Assembly: GCA_035560235.1 (NCBI GenBank)
Contig: DATMAG010000100.1
Coordinates: 92,130 to 156,129 of the forward strand
From: DASRDU01 sp035560235
GTDB taxonomy: Bacteria; Acidobacteriota; Blastocatellia; RBC074
Direction of reading: 5' to 3'
Length of the DNA stretch: 64,000 nt
In this document: positions 1-7,267 of the stretch, in pieces
Layout: every line of letters starts with the position of its first letter
Numbering within the stretch: position 1 is the stretch's first letter
The notes under the pieces: generated by a model
Database searches by the model: none
Seen by the model: the letters and a program-made list of their open reading frames with translations, nothing else
What the model was told of the DNA's origin: nothing
Translations under genes and position numbers: made by a program

Positions 1-590
1 TCGTAAATCAGCAGCCCCTTGCCCGCTGGCGCAGGCGTCAGATACTGGCTGAAGAAATGCCAGGGCAGGCTTTTGCGCGTGCTTTCAGTGCGCCAGATCG
101 TGAGTACCTGAATCGGCAGAAAGTAGACCTGGTGATGTTTGCTGAATTCAACCAGAAACCCGGCGACCGCGCCGACTCTGGCCATGTGTTCGAGAAAGAT
201 CACCTGGTGCGCGTGCAGGTTGTCGAAATCAAGCGCCTCGCGCCGCGTCGTCTTGGCGTCGAAAAAGATCGCGCGCCCGTCCGGCGCGATGGCGCCGCCG
301 TAATCAGGCTCGGCCTTCGATTCGGGAATGAATGCGCGCCAGTCGCTGAGCTTGTGCTCGCTGACTGCGGCCCTGAGCGAGGACGAAGAGAGGCGCGCCT
401 GTGAACTGCCGGACGGGAAATTGATTGAAGGCAGCGCCAGCCCGCGCCGGTTCTGATCGCGTTCGAGGATGAACTTGCCTGGGACGGCTTTGCGTGTGAT
501 GACGGCGCGCCCGGATTTTTTGTAGGCTTCATTGGTGCGATTGATCGCCTCCTGAAAGCCGCTCCCGGTTTCCGCGCCGCGTCTGGTCAT
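1..590 (-). CDS. recU: RecU-family Holliday junction resolvase (partial, C-terminus off the window edge)
   Basis: Reading leftward from ATG at 590, the frame stays open for 196 codons to the window edge, so the 3' end is missing. The protein matches the RecU/PrfA nuclease plan: GxxFQEAI near residues 11-16, PDYGG at 95-99, then FFDAKTT at 109-115 and a HAHQ motif shortly after. In RecU the metal-binding core is an acidic residue in the DYNG motif followed by an E/D-x-K pair; here D96, D111 and K113 fill these places. RecU cuts four-way DNA junctions during recombination and is best known from Firmicutes. It follows yebC on the same strand, a position where many bacteria carry ruvC. The family call is from motifs only; a related PD-(D/E)xK nuclease is the alternative. 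Confidence 0.75.
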   Translation of the reverse strand, partial: MTRRGAETGSGFQEAINRTNEAYKKSGRAVITRKAVPGKFILERDQNRRGLALPSINFPSGSSQARLSSSSLRAAVSEHKLSDWRAFIPESKAEPDYGGAIAPDGRAIFFDAKTTRREALDFDNLHAHQVIFLEHMARVGAVAGFLVEFSKHHQVYFLPIQVLTIWRTESTRKSLPWHFFSQYLTPAPAGKGLLIY

Positions 591-591
591 A

Positions 592-699
592 GGTCAGTGG
601 TCAGTGGTCAGTGATTAGCGGGCAGTGAACAGTCAGGGGCCGGTAAATACTCGCGTTCTTCACTCTTCACTAATCACTGACCACTGATCACTGACCACT
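592..699. repeat. Long imperfect inverted repeat made of GGTCAGT-type units
   Basis: The left arm (592-618) is three tandem copies of GGTCAGT followed by GATTAG. The right arm (670-699) is its reverse complement with about one mismatch over 23 bases. The 51-base centre contains further partial copies (CAGTGAACAGT, CACTCTTCAC). It fills the gap between recU and yebC, so transcripts in either direction could fold into a long hairpin. It has no T-tract and is not an obvious intrinsic terminator. Confidence 0.8.
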
Positions 700-703
700 C
701 TTC

Positions 704-1453
704 TCAGGCATTCTGCTCAAGAATCTTTTCGTCAATGTCGAAGTTGGCGTAGACGTTCTGCACGTCGTCGTGATCGTCGAGCGCCTCGTAAAGTTTGAGC
801 ATCTGTGTGGCCTGGCTGCCTTCGAGGTGGATGTAATTCTGCGGCACCATCGCAATTTCAGAAGCGACCGGCTCGATGCCTTTGGCCTTGATCGCATCAA
901 GTACCGCGTGAAAGTTTTCCGGCGCAGTGTAAATCTGATAGGAGCCGTCTTCGGTCTGCATGTCATCGGCCCCGGCTTCGAGCGCGATTTCCAGCATCTC
1001 GTCTTCCGATTTCGCTCCGGCGTCAACGGTGATCGTCCCTTTTTTATTGAACATCCACGCGACTGAACCCGCTTCGCCGAGGTTGCCGCCGTTTTTTGAA
1101 AACAGGTGGCGCAGTTCGGAAACCGTGCGGTTGCGGTTGTCAGTCGTCGCTTCGATGATGACCGCCACGCCGCCCGGCCCGTAACCTTCGTACATGACTT
1201 CGTCGTAATTGACGCCTTCGATTTCACCTGTGCCGCGCTTGATGGCGCGTTCAATCGTCTCGTTCGGCATGTTGGCTGCCTTGGCATCAGCGACGACCTT
1301 GCGCAGGCGCGGATTGGCGTTGACGTCGCCGCTGCCGCCGACGCGGGCCGAAATGGTGATCTCCTTGATCAGTTTCGTAAACAGCTTACCGCGCCTGGCG
1401 TCAAGCGCGCCCTTCTTGTGCTTGATGGTATGCCACTTTGAATGCCCTGACAT
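704..1453 (-). CDS. yebC: YebC/PmpR-family regulator
   Basis: 249 residues, the usual length for YebC/PmpR. The N-terminus MSGHSKWHTIKHKK is the family signature and is followed by the ARRGKLFTKLIKEI helix. The acidic middle region (SEDEMLEIALEAGADD) and the C-terminal DDHDDVQNVYANF motif are also typical. Family members are cytoplasmic DNA-binding regulators, and recent work links some of them to relief of ribosome stalling; which role applies here cannot be read from sequence. The gene commonly neighbours Holliday junction genes, and here a RecU-type resolvase lies downstream. The start is fixed by the conserved N-terminus. Confidence 0.95.
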   Translation of the reverse strand: MSGHSKWHTIKHKKGALDARRGKLFTKLIKEITISARVGGSGDVNANPRLRKVVADAKAANMPNETIERAIKRGTGEIEGVNYDEVMYEGYGPGGVAVIIEATTDNRNRTVSELRHLFSKNGGNLGEAGSVAWMFNKKGTITVDAGAKSEDEMLEIALEAGADDMQTEDGSYQIYTAPENFHAVLDAIKAKGIEPVASEIAMVPQNYIHLEGSQATQMLKLYEALDDHDDVQNVYANFDIDEKILEQNA

Positions 1454-1554
1454 AAACTGAACCTCTGTATGGTGGGGTAAATAATTGATGACTTAAGACG
1501 GGAATATAGCAAAAAGCCCGCGCCGGTTGCCAGTCTCTGAACCTGATTCGGGAT

Positions 1555-2820
1555 TTAGTTTCTGACTTCGGCCTGTGAGCGGGCAGTGAGGAAGAACAGG
1601 GCGATCAGCGCGAGCAGCAGCCCTTCGGTGGCAAAGACCTGCGTGGGCGAAAAGTGTTTGAGCAGCAGGCCCGTCACCAGACTGCCGAGTGGCATCCCGC
1701 CGCGAAAGGCTGTGTTGTAAATGCTCATCACGCGCCCCCGCATCTCGTCATTGACGAGCAGTTGCACGAGCGACGCAATCGGCGCAAAGCTCGCCATCAT
1801 AAATACGCCGCCCAGATAAACCAGCAGGTAAGCCAGCGGAACATTCGTCGTAAAGGCGAAGGCCGTGATAATCAGACCGAGGATGATCTGCATGCGCAGC
1901 GCGATGCGCCCCTTGTGCGGGGCATCGCCGAGCCAGGCCACGACAAGCGCGCCGGTGACTGCGCCCGCGCCCGACATCGCCAGCAGATGGCTGAACCCCT
2001 GAACCTCCATCCTGAAGATCTCTCTGGCGAAGAAGGAGAGAAAGGTCACCAGTTGAAAGCCGAGAAATGAGAGCGCAAAGGCCAGCAGCGTCAGCGAACG
2101 CAGCGCCGACTGATGCCAGACGAAGGCCAGACCGAGGCGCATTTCATTGCGCATGTTGCGGCCATTGCCCGTCTGCGGAACGTACTGCACACTGATGAGC
2201 GAAAGCGCAATGATGACCGCTACGAATGAAAGCCCATTGAGTCCGAAACAGGCCGCCGCGCCCAGCGCCGCCAGCGCCTCGCCCGCCATCATCGGCCCGA
2301 CAATGCGCGCCAGATTGAACTGAATCGAATTGAGCGCCAGCGCATTGGCCAGATCGCGCCGTTCCACGAGCGTCGGAATCAGTGCCTGATAGGCCGGGCC
2401 GCCAAACGATTGCGCGACTCCGGTCAGCAGCGAAAGCAGCAGAATGTGCCAGACTGAAACCACGCCCAGCCACGCCAGCAGCGCCAGCGCAAAAGCGAAA
2501 CTCAGTTGCATGTACTGCGATCCGAGCAGAATGCGGCGGCGGTCGGTGCGGTCGGCCACAACGCCGCCGACCAGCGAGAGAAAGAGAATCGGCGCGGTCG
2601 CCAGAAATTCGTTGAAGCCCAGATAGGACGGGTCGTTTGTCAGTTGCAGAATCAGCCAGCTCTGTGCGGCCTGCTGCATCCACGTTCCGGCACTGGAAGT
2701 GAACGCGCCGAACCAGAGCAGCCGGAAATCCCGGTAAGCAAAGGCGCGAAAGAGCCGATTCAGCGGCTTTTGTCCGGGAACCGGGTCAATGGCAGGCTCT
2801 GGTGCAGCGGCGCGTTTCAT
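1555..2820 (-). CDS. MFS transporter (MFS_3 / EntS-like drug or metabolite exporter)
   Basis: 421 residues with about twelve hydrophobic segments. The opening FRAFAYRDFRLLWFGAFTSS and GTWMQQAAQSWL stretches are typical of the MFS_3 group, and the loop motif GGVVADRTDRRR (motif A type) follows. A second-half motif, NDEMRGRVMSIYNTAF, is also typical. These inner-membrane proteins usually export small molecules or siderophores by proton antiport. The substrate cannot be inferred. The gene stands alone on the minus strand between the Dabb gene and yebC. Confidence 0.88.
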   Translation of the reverse strand: MKRAAAPEPAIDPVPGQKPLNRLFRAFAYRDFRLLWFGAFTSSAGTWMQQAAQSWLILQLTNDPSYLGFNEFLATAPILFLSLVGGVVADRTDRRRILLGSQYMQLSFAFALALLAWLGVVSVWHILLLSLLTGVAQSFGGPAYQALIPTLVERRDLANALALNSIQFNLARIVGPMMAGEALAALGAAACFGLNGLSFVAVIIALSLISVQYVPQTGNGRNMRNEMRLGLAFVWHQSALRSLTLLAFALSFLGFQLVTFLSFFAREIFRMEVQGFSHLLAMSGAGAVTGALVVAWLGDAPHKGRIALRMQIILGLIITAFAFTTNVPLAYLLVYLGGVFMMASFAPIASLVQLLVNDEMRGRVMSIYNTAFRGGMPLGSLVTGLLLKHFSPTQVFATEGLLLALIALFFLTARSQAEVRN

Positions 2821-2860
2821 CAGAAGTTGTGAGAGGCGAATCGTAAAGGCGCAAGTGAAG

Positions 2861-2892
2861 CCGGGAGAGCAGGCAGTTGCCCGCTCTCCCGG
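2861..2892 (-). terminator. Hairpin downstream of the Dabb gene
   Basis: CCGGGAGAGC (2861-2870) pairs with GCTCTCCCGG (2883-2892); the inner GGCA/TGCC bases extend the stem. It lies just after the stop of the minus-strand Dabb gene and before the MFS gene. A GC-rich stem without a clear T-run makes it a likely but not textbook terminator. Confidence 0.5.
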
Positions 2893-2901
2893 TTTCAGAG
2901 G

Positions 2902-3357
2902 TTACTTCTTTTTTCCTGCACTGGCCGGAGCTTCGTTGGTGGCCTGGAATGAGCGACTCGTGTCGCGGTACGGTTCATACAACTGCTTCGACCACTCTTC
3001 GTGCTTCGGATTGGTCCGGTAGGCTTCGGCTGCCGCTTCGCTCTCGAATTCGATGACGAAGATCGTGTCGAGTTTCTGATCCTGAGTCAGATTCTGCACC
3101 CGGAGGGGCTTGAGCCAGATGTTTTTGATGCCGGGAATTTCAGCCGCCATGGTTTTGATTCCGTCAATCGCCTTCTGCCGCTGTTCGGGCGTGGCCTCGG
3201 CTTTCCACCTGAGCGCGACCAGATGAATGACCGAGGTCGGCATCCCGTATTTATTCTTCTTCTGGCCGATTACCACCCCGACGGCAAAGACCGCCGCCAG
3301 CACGCAAACCATCAGGCATACAGGCAGAACCCTGCGCCACAACACACTGTTTCTCAT
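2902..3357 (-). CDS. Membrane-anchored Dabb (stress-responsive A/B barrel) protein
   Basis: 151 residues from ATG at 3357, chosen because AAGGAG sits 6 bases upstream; an in-frame upstream ATG at 3450 lacks such a site. Residues 7-28 form a single hydrophobic anchor. From about residue 45 the pattern VIHLVALRWK, then FVIEFESEAAAEAYRTNPKHEEW, is the Dabb fold (dimeric alpha+beta barrel). Soluble Dabb proteins are usually small cytosolic or plant stress proteins or polyketide cyclases; the membrane anchor places this one in the periplasm. The C-terminus is a Lys-rich tail. No substrate can be assigned. Confidence 0.8.
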   Translation of the reverse strand: MRNSVLWRRVLPVCLMVCVLAAVFAVGVVIGQKKNKYGMPTSVIHLVALRWKAEATPEQRQKAIDGIKTMAAEIPGIKNIWLKPLRVQNLTQDQKLDTIFVIEFESEAAAEAYRTNPKHEEWSKQLYEPYRDTSRSFQATNEAPASAGKKK

Positions 3358-3667
3358 TCGTTTCTCCTTCCTCAGATCGAGCCTGGATGTCAGGCAATGA
3401 TGCTGCCTTTCAAGATCTTCCCGCGTCATTGATTGAGCGAACGCGGGCAATGAAGTGCGATGACGGTGATACTACTACGCGACCATCACTGAACGCTACC
3501 GGTTCAGGTTACGTGGCGGGGCCGTTTCGGTTCACAGATTTTTCTTGTTCCGGCTGTCGGGCTGGTTTACTCTGCGCGCGTCCCGGCTCTGCCAGTCCAC
3601 TGAGTCGGCCCGGCCTCAGAAAACACATCAGTCAGACAACCCGCCGTTCCAGTTCGGAGGAAAACCA
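3358..3667. other. Divergent intergenic region
   Basis: 310 bases between the divergent Dabb gene (minus) and the exported protein at 3668 (plus). It must hold both promoters, but I see no convincing -35/-10 pair, repeat or RNA structure. An open frame runs through it into the 3668 gene but lacks a ribosome site. Confidence 0.4.
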
Positions 3668-4807
3668 GTGAAAACCATTCTCTCAGGCGTCGTGTGTGTC
3701 GTGGCGCTGCTTGCGCTGCTCGTCAGCGCAGCCAGCGCGCAGCAGGCAGATTCAGCAGGCGCACGCCGCAGGTCACCTGCGCTCACGATGGATGATCTCG
3801 GCAGCAAAGCCGCCCCCGGTCAGGCTGCCCAGGCGAACCAGCCCGGCGCGCCACAGAACGAAGCCTCAGCGCTGCTGCCAGCCTCGGATGTAATTCTTCA
3901 GATTGATGCCCGGCAGGTGCTCAAACTGCTGCTGCCGCAGGTGGGTTCAATGGCTCCGGCTGAATTGCTGAAAATGAAGCGGCAGCTTGACGAATTCATG
4001 AATAAAACCGGCATTGATCCGCTGAAGATTTCCGGCGTGGCCGTCGGCCTCAGCTTCAGCAGCGCCAGCAAAGCCAGCGGCGCAGTCATCGTTCAGGGAA
4101 TCGAACCTGATATGCAGAAAATTGCAGCGGCGCTGCGCGCGGAAAAGATCGTCTTCAAAACGCAGACATATCAGAGCAAAACCATGCTGCTTGGCACACC
4201 TGACGGAAAGACTCTGCCCAGGATGAATCTGACCGGTGCGGCGGGTAAAGCTGAAGAAGTGGCTCTCGCGCCACTCACTGGCGGTCTGGTGCTCGGCGAT
4301 CCGGCCAGCGTCAAAAGTGTGCTGGATGCCGAGGCCGGAGCGCGTCCCGGCTTTGCGAATGCGCTGCACAGCGAAATGCTCGCGCAGGTCAGCCCGTCAG
4401 CCATGATCCGATTTTCAGCAGTCATTCCTGACAGCTTCCGCCAGACGCTCAGTCAGCAGGACAAAAGCTTCTCGCCGTTTGCCGCGATCAGAATGCTTGG
4501 CGGCTCGTTCGCCCTGGATGCGGCTGAAAACGGCGGGATGGCGCTCGACCTGCGCGCGCGCACTTCGACCGCACGCGAGGCCGCACAGCTCAAAACGGCT
4601 CTGGACGGACTCGTGATGCTCGGCAAGGGCTTTTTCAGCGGCGGGAAGGATCCGATGGTGCAACTGCTCAGCCAGGCGCTCGATCAGGTGCAGATCAACG
4701 CTCAGGAAGCCGATGTCACACTCTCGCTCTCACTGCCCAAAGCGATGCTGGATCGCTTCAGGGAACTCTCCTCATCATCAAAGCGCAACGTCGCGCAGAA
4801 CAGATAG
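3668..4807 (+). CDS. Exported protein of unknown function
   Basis: 379 residues from GTG at 3668, chosen because GGAGG lies 8 bases upstream and a signal peptide (VKTILSGVV... cleavage near ASAQQA, about residue 24) follows at once. An upstream in-frame ATG at 3545 would bury the signal. The mature protein has a Pro/Ala/Gln-rich linker and then alternating amphipathic segments (VILQIDARQVLKLLLP, GVAVGLSFSS, GALVLGDPASVKSVLDA-like). This layout resembles acidobacterial DUF3352-like envelope proteins, but I do not recognise a defined domain. A hairpin at 4832-4868 ends the unit. Confidence 0.7.
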   Translation: MKTILSGVVCVVALLALLVSAASAQQADSAGARRRSPALTMDDLGSKAAPGQAAQANQPGAPQNEASALLPASDVILQIDARQVLKLLLPQVGSMAPAELLKMKRQLDEFMNKTGIDPLKISGVAVGLSFSSASKASGAVIVQGIEPDMQKIAAALRAEKIVFKTQTYQSKTMLLGTPDGKTLPRMNLTGAAGKAEEVALAPLTGGLVLGDPASVKSVLDAEAGARPGFANALHSEMLAQVSPSAMIRFSAVIPDSFRQTLSQQDKSFSPFAAIRMLGGSFALDAAENGGMALDLRARTSTAREAAQLKTALDGLVMLGKGFFSGGKDPMVQLLSQALDQVQINAQEADVTLSLSLPKAMLDRFRELSSSSKRNVAQNR

Positions 4808-4831
4808 GCACAGAGGCTGCCGAAACAGCGA

Positions 4832-4868
4832 GGGAGGCGGAGAGAAAAGATTCATCTTTCCGCCTCCC
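4832..4868 (+). terminator. Hairpin terminator after the 3668 gene
   Basis: GGGAGGCGG (4832-4840) pairs with CCGCCTCCC (4860-4868) around an A/T-rich loop, followed by a pyrimidine-rich stretch. It lies 24 bases after the stop codon of the exported protein. Confidence 0.6.
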
Positions 4869-4992
4869 TTCTCTGGTTTCAGGAGGCTGAACTTCCCGCT
4901 CGCAAAAGACGCTTTCGATTTCCCCGCTGCATCCGGTATCATTGCGTTTCGCTTTTGCGCGATCAGCGAACTGAGTGCAGTTGAGGTTGGTT

Positions 4993-5196
4993 ATGCGACG
5001 ATGTCCCGTCTGCCGCCGCGAGGTTGCGTGGGAAGGCAATGAGTGGCGGCCTTTCTGTTCTGAACGATGCCAGCAGATTGATCTTGGCCGGTGGGCCTCA
5101 GAAGAGTATCGCGTCCCGGTCATCTGTCCTGATGCCGAAGAGTTCAGTTCCGAATCGGCCAGCACCGAACACAGTTATGATTCCGAAGATCAGTAA
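4993..5196 (+). CDS. yacG: YacG-type zinc-binding protein (DNA gyrase inhibitor family)
   Basis: 67 residues from ATG at 4993. Four cysteines at 4, 7, 22 and 26 (CPVC and CSERC) form the YacG zinc site, and DLGRWASEEYRVP is the conserved family block after it. E. coli YacG binds GyrB and inhibits DNA gyrase. The C-terminus is acidic and Ser-rich. An in-frame ATG lies six codons upstream, but the conserved domain begins at 4993. Its 3' end overlaps the next gene by 20 bases, implying co-transcription with the thioredoxin-like genes. Confidence 0.88.
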   Translation: MRRCPVCRREVAWEGNEWRPFCSERCQQIDLGRWASEEYRVPVICPDAEEFSSESASTEHSYDSEDQ

Positions 5197-5797
5197 GAAA
5201 CTGAAACTCGTGTTGCCAGCCGCCCTGCTGCTGGCACTCGCTGCCTGCAACATGGCTCCGCCGCCGCAGCCCGTCGCCGAAGCGCGGCCCGGCGGTTCGA
5301 CGGCAGCCGCGAAGGCGCGCGGAACAGTGCTCAAGGAACGTTCGCTTCAGCCGGTCAGCGATGTGGTTCTGCAGAAACCCGAAGGCGGCACCTTCAAAAT
5401 GGCCGACCTGAAGGGCCGGGTCATCCTCGTTGATTTCTGGGCGACCTGGTGCGCGCCGTGCCGCGAACAGGCGCCGAAGCTGGCCGCGCTGCGCGCGAAG
5501 TACCGGGACAAGGGACTCGAAGTCGTCGGGCTGAACCTTGACCCGCCGAATGACACTGCGCTGGTGAAGAAGTTCATCAAAGACGCAGGAATCAATTACC
5601 CGGTCGGTCAGGGTGGCCGGTTGTTTTCAGACGCGTTTCTCAACGGCACTGAAGACGACACGGGTGAGGCTCCGATCCCGCAGCTTTTCGTCTTTGCGCG
5701 CGATGGCCGTCTGGTCGAACACTTTGTCGGTAACCGGCCGGAACACGCAGCCGCACTTGAAAAAATCATCACTCAGGAATTGTCAGTGGCACCGTAG
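5177..5797 (+). CDS. TlpA/ResA-like thioredoxin-fold lipoprotein (CAPC active site)
   Basis: 206 residues from ATG at 5177. Residues 1-24 are a lipoprotein signal ending in the lipobox LALAAC with C24 as the lipidated cysteine. The thioredoxin domain starts near residue 65 and carries VDFWATWCAPC with C92 and C95 as the redox pair, followed by the TlpA-type VVGLNLDPP and a cis-Pro region (IPQLFVFARDGR). TlpA/ResA proteins reduce disulfides outside the cytoplasm, for example in cytochrome c maturation. It is the first of three tandem paralogues, and a small hairpin follows its stop. Confidence 0.88.
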   Translation: MIPKISKKLKLVLPAALLLALAACNMAPPPQPVAEARPGGSTAAAKARGTVLKERSLQPVSDVVLQKPEGGTFKMADLKGRVILVDFWATWCAPCREQAPKLAALRAKYRDKGLEVVGLNLDPPNDTALVKKFIKDAGINYPVGQGGRLFSDAFLNGTEDDTGEAPIPQLFVFARDGRLVEHFVGNRPEHAAALEKIITQELSVAP

Positions 5798-5798
5798 G

Positions 5799-5819
5799 GC
5801 GCGACCGTCCTGGTCGCGC
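5799..5819. repeat. Short perfect hairpin between thioredoxin-like genes
   Basis: GCGCGACC (5799-5806) and GGTCGCGC (5812-5819) form an 8-bp stem with loop GTCCT, starting 2 bases after the stop codon. It has no T-run and is symmetric. It may attenuate or stabilise the transcript between the first and second thioredoxin genes. Confidence 0.65.
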
Positions 5820-5842
5820 GATGGTTCTCAAAGGAGTAAACA

Positions 5843-6547
5843 ATGATGCAGAAGTCCCTCTTCACCTTAATCAGCAGATCATCCAGAGTTCTCTTTCCGG
5901 CTCTGGCACTGAGCGTCGTGCTGACCGCCTCTGCGCTCGCGCTTGGCAGCGATGACGTGCCGGAACTGCCCGCGCCGGACGGCTCGTCCTACACGCCTGA
6001 AATCATCGTGCCGATGATTGACAAGAAGGAGATGAAACTCTCCAGCCTGCGTGGCAAAGTGGTCATGCTGGATTTCTTTCTGACCACCTGCCCGCATTGT
6101 CAGGATCACGCGCCGCACGTGGCTGAGCTCTACAACAAGTATCGCAGCCGCGGTTTCGTCGTTCTCGGGCTGGCGCAGGATTTTCAGGCAACCGGTGATC
6201 TGAAGGCCGCGACCGCAGCTGTGCAGGATTTCATGAAGAAGTACAAGCTCACCTACCCGGTCGGCTTCACCAACATCGAGCTGCTTGCCTACTTCACCGA
6301 CAGCCACAATCGCGGCGTCCCGCAGATGGTACTGTTCGGGCCTGACGGCAAGATGACGCTGCGGCGCATCGGCTGGAATGATGAGGTCGGCAGGGAGTTT
6401 GACGCAGCCGTGGCTGCACAGCTTGACAAGCTCGGCCCCGCAGCCGCGACTCCGCCGCAGGAACAGGCTCCGGCTCAGGCTCCGTCAGTCAAACCAGGCA
6501 GCCGGGCTGTGACGAAGCCAAAGCCGAAGCGTGTGGCTCGCGCATAA
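5843..6547 (+). CDS. Exported TlpA-like thioredoxin-fold protein (CPHC active site)
   Basis: 234 residues from ATG at 5843, with AAGGAG 7 bases upstream. A signal peptide covers about residues 1-34 (cleavage near ALALG). The thioredoxin fold carries C83-P-H-C86 in FFLTTCPHC. CPHC is the active-site sequence typical of DsbA oxidases, whereas TlpA reductases usually have C-x-P-C, so this paralogue may favour oxidation. The cis-Pro region is VPQMVLFGPDGK. The C-terminal 35 residues are Pro/Ala/Lys-rich (ending in KPKPKRVARA). It lies between two other thioredoxin-fold genes on the same strand. Confidence 0.85.
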   Translation: MMQKSLFTLISRSSRVLFPALALSVVLTASALALGSDDVPELPAPDGSSYTPEIIVPMIDKKEMKLSSLRGKVVMLDFFLTTCPHCQDHAPHVAELYNKYRSRGFVVLGLAQDFQATGDLKAATAAVQDFMKKYKLTYPVGFTNIELLAYFTDSHNRGVPQMVLFGPDGKMTLRRIGWNDEVGREFDAAVAAQLDKLGPAAATPPQEQAPAQAPSVKPGSRAVTKPKPKRVARA

Positions 6548-6589
6548 CGGATTTTTCAATCGCCCCGCCCAAACGAGGTAAAGTCAACG

Positions 6590-7165
6590 ATGCATACTCT
6601 CCATTCACTTCGCTCACTGACGCGCTTCCGGCGCGTGGCGATTCTGACTCTCAGCCTTGCGCTCGTGCTGCTCTGCCTGCCTGCGGCCCGGATGACGGAA
6701 GCGGGCAGCAGAATCGGCAGGCTGCCGAAGGATTCAGTGGCGCAGCGACAATTGAAGATGACCGACGGGAGTCAGCAGAGCCTGCTGGCTTTGCGCGGCA
6801 AGGTCGTCGTTCTGAGCTTCTTTGCCGTCTGGTGCGGCCACTCACGCGATCAGGTTCCGGCGCTCGTCAGGCTCAGTGAAACCGAAGGCAGTCGCGGGCT
6901 GCAGGTCATCGGCCTCGCAGTCGAAGACGAACGAACGACGGCTGAAAAGGTCAGCAGTTTCATCAGCGCGCACAAAATCAACTATCCGGTCGGAACCGTC
7001 ACCGATCCGGTCTTTGCCGAGTTCATCAGTTCACGCGCGGTTGATGTGCCGCAGACGCTCGTTTACGGGCGCGACGGCAGACTGGCCGCGCACTTCGTCG
7101 GACAGAACGCGCGGATTGATGCCGCTCTGGACGAGGTTGTCAGAAAGGAACTGGACAAAAAATAA
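6590..7165 (+). CDS. Exported TlpA-like protein with CxxS active site
   Basis: 191 residues with a signal peptide over residues 1-36. The domain follows its two upstream neighbours (GKVVVLSFFAVWC, VIGLAVEDE, VPQTLVYGRDGRL) but the active site reads C82-G-H-S85: the second, resolving cysteine is serine (TCA codon at 6842-6844). Such monothiol sites cannot complete a normal dithiol-disulfide cycle and in other families serve trapping, isomerase, glutathione-linked or peroxide-related roles. The role here is inference. The gene ends just before a hairpin and pyk. Confidence 0.82.
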   Translation: MHTLHSLRSLTRFRRVAILTLSLALVLLCLPAARMTEAGSRIGRLPKDSVAQRQLKMTDGSQQSLLALRGKVVVLSFFAVWCGHSRDQVPALVRLSETEGSRGLQVIGLAVEDERTTAEKVSSFISAHKINYPVGTVTDPVFAEFISSRAVDVPQTLVYGRDGRLAAHFVGQNARIDAALDEVVRKELDKK

Positions 7166-7187
7166 TCCGAAGACGGAGCGTAAAACA

Positions 7188-7238
7188 GCGGAATGCGGAA
7201 TGATGAGTAATCACCATTCCGCATTTCCTTTATTCCGC
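7188..7238. repeat. Nested hairpin with tandem GCGGAAT units
   Basis: GCGGAAT occurs twice in tandem (7188-7194, 7195-7201). The inner copy pairs with CATTCCGC (7215-7222) and the outer copy with ATTCCGC (7232-7238), separated by a bulge on the right side only. Short GAGCG/CGCTC bases extend the stem outward. It lies between the third thioredoxin gene and pyk and may end the thioredoxin transcript. Confidence 0.65.
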
Positions 7239-7267
7239 GCTCTCTCTTTCACCTTCCCATCCTGCCC

